From an uncultured Oscillospiraceae bacterium (lineage in GTDB: Bacteria; Bacillota; Clostridia; Oscillospirales; Acutalibacteraceae): a stretch of 64,000 bases of DNA. Below the pieces are notes generated by a model. That model had not been told where the DNA came from and searched no databases. It saw only the letters and a program-made list of their open reading frames with translations. Each line of letters opens with the position of its first letter. Within the stretch, counting starts at the first letter, position 1. Shown piece by piece: positions 57,997 to 64,000 of this stretch. The position numbers and the translations under genes were made by a program. Where the stretch lies: positions 124,001 to 188,000 of the forward strand of contig CAJJNV010000001.1 in NCBI GenBank assembly GCA_905193225.1, given 5' to 3'.

Positions 57997-58030
57997 AAGA
58001 CCGTCGAAACAACTTTCGGCGGTCTTTTTT
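57997..58030 (+). terminator. Terminator of the asd-dap operon
   Basis: AAGACCG-T-CGAAA (57997-58009) pairs with TTTCG-G-CGGTCTT (58014-58026), followed by a T run; loop about four bases. Confidence 0.9.
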
Positions 58031-58125
58031 GCGGCTTTGTGCATATAAATATCTTGTGAATGTACAAAGCAAAGGTGCTGTAAAAATAGGCTTTATTAAA
58101 TACAAAACACGAAAGAAAGTGGAAA

Positions 58126-59202
58126 ATGAGAAGCTCAAAATTTCTTGTTTTAATGATGGCAACGGCTGTTTTTGTTTGCGGAGTGCTTTTTGCGGGAGGC
58201 GGCGCAAAGAATATTTTTATGTCGGCGGCAATTTTTTCATCGGGGCTGCAAATGATGAAAATCACAAGCAGAAAGGCAGGAGGAAGCACTCCTGTCAAAA
58301 ATGAGCCGTCGGCCAAACAGACAAAGGACAGTCAACCGAGCGATGTCTCATACTCCGATGAACAGCAGCAAGACCCTGTTTCCCTGCCCGCCGAGCGTCC
58401 CACCGATGTTGAAACGGGCGACATAAAAACCGTTTCACTTGAAACCTCGGCAGGCAACTCCTCCGCAGACGGAATTCATTACAACAACACAACCGGCGTG
58501 GATATCGATGTTCCCTCCCTGCTTGCCGAAGGCCTGCCCTTTACCATAGAGCAGTCAAGCGAACCGCAGGTGCTCATTTACCATACCCACGGCACCGAGT
58601 GCTATTCCGATTCCGACAGCGGTTATTACATTAAAGAAAACGATTCCACCCGTTCGACCGACACTTCAAAAAACACCATACGGGTGGGCGACGCAATTGC
58701 CGAGGTGCTAAACAACAACGGCATTGTCACAATAAACGACCGAACAATGCACGACAAGGACAGCTATACCGGAAGTTATTCCCGTTCGGAAAAAACGGTC
58801 AGAGAGTATCTTGAAAAGTACCCGTCCATAAAGGTGGTCATCGACGGACACAGGGATTCAATTACCCAGTCAAACGGTACAAAAATCAAGCCCACTGCCG
58901 AAATAAACGGCAAGAAAGCGGCCCAGGTTATGGTGCTTGCAGGGTGCGAAAGCGGGGACGTGACAAACTATCCCAACTGGCAGGAAAACCTGAGGTTCAA
59001 CCTGCTTTTGCAGCGTCGGCTCGAGGGCGATTATCCCGGTCTTGCAAGAACCATGAGCTTTAAATCCTGCAAATATAATTTCAACATAATAAACGGATCG
59101 ATACTGCTCGAGATAGGCACTGAGGCCAATACCCTTGATGAAGCGATATACTCGGGGCAGCTCATCGGCGAGGCGCTTGTCAAGGTTTTTAAAGGTCAAT
59201 AA
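58126..59202 (+). CDS. spoIIP: Stage II sporulation protein P (cell-wall amidase)
   Basis: SpoIIP is the amidase of the engulfment machine and cleaves peptide stems from peptidoglycan. The 358-residue product has an N-terminal membrane anchor (FLVLMMATAVFVCGVLFAGG), a Ser/Gln-rich linker (about 60-135) and the amidase domain: VLIYHTHGTECYSDSDSGYY (about residue 150, zinc His residues), VVIDGHRDSI (about 240), NYPNWQENLRFNLLLQ and SILLEIGTEANTLDEA with the catalytic Glu. AAAGTGGAAA precedes the ATG. Expressed in sporulation, presumably. Confidence 0.92.
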   Translation: MRSSKFLVLMMATAVFVCGVLFAGGGAKNIFMSAAIFSSGLQMMKITSRKAGGSTPVKNEPSAKQTKDSQPSDVSYSDEQQQDPVSLPAERPTDVETGDIKTVSLETSAGNSSADGIHYNNTTGVDIDVPSLLAEGLPFTIEQSSEPQVLIYHTHGTECYSDSDSGYYIKENDSTRSTDTSKNTIRVGDAIAEVLNNNGIVTINDRTMHDKDSYTGSYSRSEKTVREYLEKYPSIKVVIDGHRDSITQSNGTKIKPTAEINGKKAAQVMVLAGCESGDVTNYPNWQENLRFNLLLQRRLEGDYPGLARTMSFKSCKYNFNIINGSILLEIGTEANTLDEAIYSGQLIGEALVKVFKGQ

Positions 59203-59274
59203 ATGATCAATAAAAATCAATTAAGAAGTAACCCGCCCGCAGTATTACATATGATCCGGCTGTGCCTTAAGCAA

Positions 59275-59311
59275 AAAACGGATGGCCTGCAAAAACAAGG
59301 TCATCCGTTTT
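59275..59311. terminator. Terminator between spoIIP and rqcP
   Basis: AAAACGGATGGCCT (59275-59288) pairs with AGGTCATCCGTTTT (59298-59311) with one mismatch and a nine-base loop. Suitable for both converging genes. Confidence 0.82.
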
Positions 59312-59413
59312 ATTATCATCAAAATATGCTTATACATAGTTACGGCAGCACTTGCCGCACATCGGTTTTATGCTGCCCTTTGCCGGTTATAAGCTTTGCA
59401 AATCGCAAAGGTT

Positions 59414-59659
59414 TTATCCCTCGATAATTTCGTAAAGCTCTTTTGCACCGTCTTTCGACACAAATTCAGGCACTGCAAGTACCTTGGCTGTGATGGGATT
59501 TGTGCCCATTTTGATGGTCATAACGTCCCCCACTTTAACATCGTAGGAAGCCTTAACCACCCTGCCGTTTACCTCTATTCTTCCGGCGTCGCAGGCCTCG
59601 TTTGCCACCGTGCGGCGCTTGATTATGCGGGAGATTTTTAAGTATTTATCAAGTCTCAT
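59414..59659 (-). CDS. rqcP: S4-domain RNA-binding protein RqcP (YabO)
   Basis: RqcP works with RqcH in alanine tailing of stalled nascent chains on 50S subunits. The 81-residue product is a bare S4 domain: MRLDKYLKISRIIKRRTVAN, CDAGRIEVNGRVVKASYDVK, VGDVMTIKMG. Arg and Lys residues of the RNA-binding face are present. It follows mazG, as yabO follows yabN in Bacillus. Hsp15-like S4 proteins are the alternative, but context supports RqcP. CAGGAGTACAAACAAT precedes the ATG. Confidence 0.88.
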   Translation of the reverse strand: MRLDKYLKISRIIKRRTVANEACDAGRIEVNGRVVKASYDVKVGDVMTIKMGTNPITAKVLAVPEFVSKDGAKELYEIIEG

Positions 59660-59765
59660 ATTGTTTGTACTCCTGTTTTCGAGTTGTTGTTTTTAAATTT
59701 TGATTTATGATTTTAAAAATACAATTATCGGCGGACCGCTTTTTTCGGTAATGCTTTTAAGCCGA

Positions 59766-60578
59766 TTATTCGCACGTTTTGGCCTCATCCCAAAGCTTAT
59801 CAAGGGTCTCAAGGGTTGAGTTTTTCATATCTATTCCCTTTTGATTTGCCAGGTTTTCAACCTTTTCAAAGCGGGAAACAAATTTGTTTGTGGCACCGTT
59901 TAAGGCCTGCTCGGAATCGATTTTCAAAAATCTCGACACATTAACGGCAGAAAAAAGCAAATCGCCGTATTCCTCGAAAATATGGCTGTCGTTTCCCTCG
60001 GCAACAGCCGCTTTAAGCTCGTTCATTTCCTCGTCCAGCTTTTTGAACGCCCCGTCAACATCGTCCCAGTCAAAGCCGGCCTTTTTTGCCCGTTTCTGAA
60101 TTTTTTGTGCCCGCATGAGGGCGGGATATGCGGCAGGCACGCTTTTTAAGGTGTCGGTGAATGTGTTCTGATGTTTGGATTTCTGTTTTATCATATCCCA
60201 ATTTTCAAGCACCTCATCGGAGTTTTCCACCGATATGCTCCCGAAAACATGGGGATGGCGTTCGATAAGCTTTTTGCAAATTCCGTCGCACACATCGGTA
60301 AAATCAAAGCCCTGCTGTTCCCTTTCGATCTGGCAATGAAAAACTATCTGCAAAAGGACGTCTCCAAGTTCCTCGCAAAGCTCTTCCCTGTTCTCCCTGT
60401 CGATCGCCTCGGCCGCCTCATAGGTTTCCTCGATAAAATCGTTTCGTATGGAATGGTGATCCTGTTCTCTGTCCCATGGGCAGCCGTCGGGCTGTCTTAA
60501 CCGTTCCATAATGGCAAGAAGATCGTCAATTCCGTATTTTTCACCTTTATTTTTAATTAAATCGCTGTTTTTAATCAT
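59766..60578 (-). CDS. mazG: Nucleoside triphosphate pyrophosphohydrolase MazG
   Basis: MazG hydrolyses (d)NTPs to NMP and pyrophosphate. The 270-residue product has two MazG domains; the first carries CPWDREQDHHSIRNDFIEET, EELCEELGDVLLQIVFHCQI (metal-binding Glu/Asp, about residue 65-85), the second AKKAGFDWDDVDGAFKKLDE with EYGDLLFSAVNVSRFL. Bacillus YabN has an additional N-terminal methylase domain that is missing here. It overlaps the flippase stop by four bases. Confidence 0.95.
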   Translation of the reverse strand: MIKNSDLIKNKGEKYGIDDLLAIMERLRQPDGCPWDREQDHHSIRNDFIEETYEAAEAIDRENREELCEELGDVLLQIVFHCQIEREQQGFDFTDVCDGICKKLIERHPHVFGSISVENSDEVLENWDMIKQKSKHQNTFTDTLKSVPAAYPALMRAQKIQKRAKKAGFDWDDVDGAFKKLDEEMNELKAAVAEGNDSHIFEEYGDLLFSAVNVSRFLKIDSEQALNGATNKFVSRFEKVENLANQKGIDMKNSTLETLDKLWDEAKTCE

Positions 60579-62320
60579 TTTTTCCTCCGATTCAAATTGC
60601 GGTTAACTGTCTTTTTTAAAATGTCGCTTAGCAAAACGGTTTTTGTGATAATAACGGCAGCTCCGTAAATAAGCACAGCTGCAAATATCGCGGCAACGGC
60701 CGAAAGCTTTTGCGAAAGGTGTTCGGACAAAATTACAAAGCAAAAATATCCGCCCGCCGCCGACAAAGCCGCCGAAGCAAATGGTTTTAAAACGTCCTTT
60801 AAAATTGCAATCCTGAACCCGGTTTCCTTAACGATAAAATAATAGTCGGAAACGAAAATGAAAACATAACACACAAGTGTCCCGATTGCCGCTCCGTTGA
60901 CGTTTAGTGCAGTGTTTTGAACGGTCAGCAAATTTATGACCGCCTTTAAAGCGACGCCGATAAGCATATTATAAACAGGAATACGTTCCTTGCCCACCGA
61001 CTGAAGTATGTTGGTAAATGGCACCGAAAATCCCGCAAAGACCGAGCAGACGCTTAAAATGCGCAGCTGGTGAGAGGCAATTTCGGCTCCGAAGGGTTTT
61101 GAGGAATATATAAGGCCCAGTATCTGCGGACTGAGTGCAAGCATTCCCGCCGCCGCGGGAAGAACCACAAGAGAGGTTATTTTCATAGCGCTGTGGAGAT
61201 TTTCATCTGCACCGCTCTTGTCCCCGCTTTCAAAACACCTTGTCAGCGTCGGCACGAGGCCCACGCCAATAACCGCCGTAACATTGGGCACAAGGGCAAA
61301 AATCGGCGTTGCAAACCCGCGAAAGCATCCGTAAAGATATGCCGGCACATTGGCGGCATCATATCCTCCGAGGCCATTTGAAAGGCCGGGATAGACCGAG
61401 AAAATGCCGCTGCCGTCGGCCGTAATCATAGCTTCAAGGCGGCTTTGAACGGTCAGCACATCCACAAGTCCCGATATCTGGGTAACAAGGGAGCCTAAAA
61501 TGATGGGAAGAGCCATTGCGGCAATCATTTTCATCCGACTGTCGAAAAGCGACGGTTTTAAAGGTGATGAATCGGCAGCATTTGAGAAAACGCCGTTTTC
61601 CGATTGCACAAGGCCGTTTTTCCCCTTGTTCTTGGCTTTGTCGGTTTCCTTTTCGGTACCGTTTTTTTTGCCGAAAGTATGGCCGTCCAACCGTTTTAAG
61701 CGGGCGGTAAGATAGATAAATCCCGCCGCCGTTCCCATAAGCACACCGGCCGTCGCTCCCGCTGCCTGCACTTCGACAGAAAATCCGAAAAATTTAAGCG
61801 CAGCAGCTGCCGCAACGCCTACAACAGCCTTCCCGAGAGCCTCGAGAACCTGAGAAACGGCAGTGGGAACCATGTCGCTTATTCCCTCGAAATAGCCCCT
61901 TCCCACTCCTAACAGCGAACTAAAGAGCACGCACGGAGCAATAACAAGCACTCCCCATTTAGCCCTATCGTCGCAAAAGGCAAAACCGAGGCAAAGCACC
62001 AGCGCCGTCATTATGATGCCGAAAGCCGCAAAAAGCAAACGGCAATAGCTTATCGATTCTTTCAGCTCATTGTTGTTTTTATCGGTTATGGCCCTTGAAA
62101 CAAGCCTCGACAGCAGCACCGGAAGTCCCGAAACGGCCACCGAATAAAAAGGCAAATAAAGGTCATAAGCGGTTTGGAAATATCCCATTCCCACCTCGCC
62201 GATAAGGTTGGCAAGAGGAATTTTAAAGAGCACGCCGAGTATCTTAACAACAATGTCGGCAACTATAAGAATAGTTGCCGATTTAATGAAAGTATCCTTT
62301 TGATTTTGTTTAGAATTCAA
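60575..62320 (-). CDS. SpoVB/MurJ-like polysaccharide flippase (MOP superfamily)
   Basis: The product of 581 residues has about 14 membrane helices and the MurJ/SpoVB-type start [20 protein letters not shown], then [20 protein letters not shown] and [19 protein letters not shown]. It probably flips lipid-linked wall or cortex precursors (Bacillus YabM/SpoVB). The start is TTG at 62320, overlapping the glyQS end by 11 bases; the frame stays open for 77 more codons but these lie inside glyQS and read as a shadow. A hydrophilic loop (about residues 215-265: [18 protein letters not shown]) interrupts the membrane part. Translation probably couples to glyQS. Confidence 0.85.
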   Translation of the reverse strand: MNSKQNQKDTFIKSATILIVADIVVKILGVLFKIPLANLIGEVGMGYFQTAYDLYLPFYSVAVSGLPVLLSRLVSRAITDKNNNELKESISYCRLLFAAFGIIMTALVLCLGFAFCDDRAKWGVLVIAPCVLFSSLLGVGRGYFEGISDMVPTAVSQVLEALGKAVVGVAAAAALKFFGFSVEVQAAGATAGVLMGTAAGFIYLTARLKRLDGHTFGKKNGTEKETDKAKNKGKNGLVQSENGVFSNAADSSPLKPSLFDSRMKMIAAMALPIILGSLVTQISGLVDVLTVQSRLEAMITADGSGIFSVYPGLSNGLGGYDAANVPAYLYGCFRGFATPIFALVPNVTAVIGVGLVPTLTRCFESGDKSGADENLHSAMKITSLVVLPAAAGMLALSPQILGLIYSSKPFGAEIASHQLRILSVCSVFAGFSVPFTNILQSVGKERIPVYNMLIGVALKAVINLLTVQNTALNVNGAAIGTLVCYVFIFVSDYYFIVKETGFRIAILKDVLKPFASAALSAAGGYFCFVILSEHLSQKLSAVAAIFAAVLIYGAAVIITKTVLLSDILKKTVNRNLNRRKK

Positions 62321-63707
62321 GTCTCTTTTCGATGAAGGAACGGAGATCCTCGATCTTAACTCTCTGCTGTTCCATAGAATCGCGGTCTCTGACGGTAACG
62401 CAATTATCGGCAGGAGTGGTGTCGTCTCCAACGGTTTCAAAGTCGACGGTAACGCAGAAGGGGGTACCGATTTCGTCCTGACGGCGATAACGTTTTCCGA
62501 TGGATCCTGCCTCGTCATAATCAACCATAAAGTATTTGGAAAGCTCGGCATATATTTCCTTAGCCTTATCCCCTAACTTCTTGGAAAGGGGCAAAACACA
62601 GGCTTTGAAAGGAGCAAGAGCCGGATGGAAACGCATAACAACGCGGCTGTCGTTCTTTTCGGCATCGACAATTTCCTCGTCGTATGCTTCGCAAAGATAT
62701 GCAAGAGCAACACGGTCGGCACCGAGACTGGGCTCGACAACGAAGGGAATGTACTTTTCGCCGGTCTCCTGGTCGAAATATTCAAGACTCTTTCCGCTGG
62801 CCTCCTGATGACGGCCGAGGTCGTAATTTGTGCGGTCGGCAATGCCCCACAGCTCTCCCCATCCGAAGGGGAAAAGATACTCAATGTCGGTGGTCGCCTT
62901 GGAATAGAAGCTCAGCTCCTCCTTTTCGTGGTCGCGAAGTCTCATGTTTTCTTCCTTCATTCCGAGGGAGATGAGGAAGTTTTTGCAGTAGCTTCTCCAG
63001 TAATCAAACCATTCAAGGTCGGTATCGGGTTTGCAGAAAAACTCGCATTCCATCTGTTCAAACTCGCGGAGACGGAAAAGGAAGTTACCGGGAGTGATCT
63101 CGTTTCTGAAGCTCTTTCCCACCTGGCAAACGCCGAAGGGCAGTTTTTTGCGGGTGGTGCGCTGGATGTTTGCAAAGTTTACGAAAATACCCTGAGCCGT
63201 TTCGGGACGGAGGTACACCTCGCTTTTAGCATCCTCGGTAACGCCCATATAGGTTTTAAACATAAGGTTGAACTTGCGGATATCGGTGAAGTTTTTGCTT
63301 CCGCACTCGGGGCAGGCAATTCCGTGTTCCTTGATGTAATCGGTCATCTGCTCAAAGGTCATACCCTCGGCAGCTCCGCCGGCGTCCTCAATGAGCTTGT
63401 CGGCGCGGTGGCGTGTGTGGCAGTCCTTACAGTCCATAAGCGGGTCGGAAAATCCGCCCACATGGCCGCTGGTTACCCATGTCTGAGGATTCATAAGGAT
63501 TGCACTGTCAAGTCCAACATTGTAGGGCGATTCCTGAACGAATTTTTTCCACCATGCCCTTTTGACATTGTTTTTATATTCCACACCTAAAGGTCCGAAA
63601 TCCCAGGAGTTCGCAAGACCTCCGTAGATTTCAGATCCGGCGTAAATAAAGCCGCGGTTTTTGCAAAGTGCGACTATCTTGTCCATTGATTTTTCGGTTG
63701 CTTTCAT
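62310..63707 (-). CDS. glyQS: Glycyl-tRNA synthetase, homodimeric type
   Basis: The 465-residue alpha2-type class II enzyme has [20 protein letters not shown], the glycine-specific [19 protein letters not shown] (motif 1 region), [18 protein letters not shown] (zinc-like insertion), [13 protein letters not shown], the motif 2 [20 protein letters not shown], motif 3 [13 protein letters not shown], and the C-terminal anticodon domain with [35 protein letters not shown] precedes the ATG. The flippase gene begins inside its last codons. Confidence 0.98.
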   Translation of the reverse strand: MKATEKSMDKIVALCKNRGFIYAGSEIYGGLANSWDFGPLGVEYKNNVKRAWWKKFVQESPYNVGLDSAILMNPQTWVTSGHVGGFSDPLMDCKDCHTRHRADKLIEDAGGAAEGMTFEQMTDYIKEHGIACPECGSKNFTDIRKFNLMFKTYMGVTEDAKSEVYLRPETAQGIFVNFANIQRTTRKKLPFGVCQVGKSFRNEITPGNFLFRLREFEQMECEFFCKPDTDLEWFDYWRSYCKNFLISLGMKEENMRLRDHEKEELSFYSKATTDIEYLFPFGWGELWGIADRTNYDLGRHQEASGKSLEYFDQETGEKYIPFVVEPSLGADRVALAYLCEAYDEEIVDAEKNDSRVVMRFHPALAPFKACVLPLSKKLGDKAKEIYAELSKYFMVDYDEAGSIGKRYRRQDEIGTPFCVTVDFETVGDDTTPADNCVTVRDRDSMEQQRVKIEDLRSFIEKRLEF

Positions 63708-63862
63708 ATTTTAAACCTCCAATAAAATTAAACGTATGATCAATTTATAATTCCAAAGCAGAAAAAAATGTCTCCGTTCAAACAACCTGTTTCGTTTAAA
63801 GCGGATGGCCGAAATGCCACGGCATAAACCGCGCTCAAGGTTGTTCAAACCGTAAAAAGTCA
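63708..63862 (-). promoter_or_regulatory. Leader of glyQS with nested inverted repeats
   Basis: Read on the minus strand, AACAACCT and AGGTTGTT enclose a second stem, GCGG with CCGC, and a tight ATGCC-GT-GGCAT hairpin, all between about 63775 and 63850. No T-box core (GGTGGTACCGCG) is present, which is notable because glycyl-tRNA synthetase genes in Firmicutes are often T-box controlled. I see no clear promoter in this stretch. Confidence 0.4.
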
Positions 63863-63900
63863 AAATGCCCCGCGTTAAAAGTCAAAAAGCAGGGGCATTT
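63863..63900. terminator. Terminator after the partial gene at the window end
   Basis: AAATGCCCC (63863-63871) and GGGGCATTT (63892-63900) are perfect inverted copies with a 20-base loop; on the minus strand TTGACTTTTTACGG follows. Confidence 0.6.
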
Positions 63901-63906
63901 AAAAAT

Positions 63907-64000
63907 TTATCTTCCACCGCGGCGGGATGAACCGCGTTTCTGGAAACCGGCCTTTTTCATATCGGACATTTTCTCTTCGCTCGATTGCTTATATTTTTGC
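63907..64000 (-). CDS. C-terminus of an unidentified protein with RGG-like tail (partial)
   Basis: The minus-strand frame is open from the window edge to a TAA at 63909-63907. The last 30 residues include EEKMSDMKKAGFQKRGSSRR and end GGR. Such Arg/Gly tails occur on RNA helicases, ribonucleases and some ribosome-associated proteins. Too little is visible to name it. That it is coding is supported by the amino acid pattern and by the terminator directly after it. Confidence 0.55.
   Translation of the reverse strand, partial: QKYKQSSEEKMSDMKKAGFQKRGSSRRGGR

Noticed and set aside
62321..62551. 77-codon N-terminal extension of the flippase
   Set aside because: Lies wholly inside glyQS in another frame and precedes the conserved first helix of the family.
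62625..63590. 321-codon plus-strand open frame opposite glyQS
   Set aside because: Antisense shadow of a certain gene.
1..64000. CRISPR arrays, insertion sequences, prophage genes, replication origin
   Set aside because: No regularly spaced repeats longer than the 11-bp proC set, no transposase, no phage structural genes and no DnaA-box clusters were seen. The phd-doc pair and orphan recombinase alone do not make an island.

Overview
The window reads as chromosomal DNA of a spore-forming, low-to-mid GC member of the Clostridia (probably Oscillospiraceae-like). Support comes from spoIIM, spoIIP, a PdaB-like deacetylase and a SpoVB-like flippase, an hrcA-grpE-dnaK-dnaJ operon under CIRCE control, a tryptophan T-box, strong purine-rich ribosome binding sites, several TTG starts, and gene orders known from Bacillus/Clostridium (yabB-rsmI, spoIIM-xerD, queA-tgt-yajC-TIGR04086, flippase-mazG-rqcP). 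No phage, insertion sequence or CRISPR array is visible. The only accessory-looking pieces are a phd-doc toxin-antitoxin pair, an orphan tyrosine recombinase behind an AT-rich repeat-bearing gap, and a dockerin-bearing secreted enzyme.

Layout. 0-4.3 kb: end of prmA, a tRNA/N6-adenine methyltransferase, rsmI, a small unknown gene, a pyridoxamine kinase, a tiny Cys-rich protein and a DUF6873-like protein. 4.3-6.4 kb: AT-rich gap with a perfect inverted repeat and a 32-bp tandem duplication, then a Xer-type recombinase and a small conserved protein. 6.5-9.9 kb: tryptophan ABC transporter (trpXYZ) behind a T-box whose specifier codon is UGG. Between the T-box terminator and trpX lies a 12-codon ORF with one Trp codon; its last codons are perfectly complementary to the trpX Shine-Dalgarno region, suggesting a second, translational layer of control. 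9.9-10.6 kb: phd-doc. 10.7-17.5 kb, minus strand: rmuC, then dnaJ, dnaK, grpE and hrcA. 17.6-19.3 kb: a TetR-like regulator and a DUF308 membrane protein.

19.4-27.3 kb: one plus-strand run of fakB (DegV), fakA, two subunit-like genes of the 2-hydroxyacyl-CoA dehydratase/activase family, and plsY. FakAB makes acyl-phosphate and PlsY consumes it, so the run has a phospholipid theme with an unexplained activase pair inside it. 27.4-31.8 kb, minus strand: an anchored protein, a secreted beta-propeller enzyme with a dockerin, a MecA-like adaptor and ribokinase. 31.9-32.9 kb: a polysaccharide deacetylase and tRNA-Pro(GGG).

33-40.7 kb, minus strand: a compact histidine operon, hisR-like regulator-hisZ-hisG-hisD-hisC-hisB-hisH-hisA-hisF-hisIE, with a long inverted repeat over the promoter and no histidinol-phosphatase. 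41-47.1 kb: ogt, an XRE regulator with membrane segments, a Gx transporter/NusG-II pair, and an FtsX-type ABC exporter whose promoter carries twin palindromes. 47.3-54.4 kb, minus strand: YesL-like protein, xerD, spoIIM, proC (with four spaced 11-bp repeats upstream), TIGR04086 protein, yajC, tgt, queA. 54.5-59.2 kb: asd-dapA-dapB with a stand-alone double-ACT protein, then spoIIP. 59.4-64 kb, minus strand: rqcP, mazG, SpoVB/MurJ-like flippase, glyQS and the last codons of an RGG-tailed protein.
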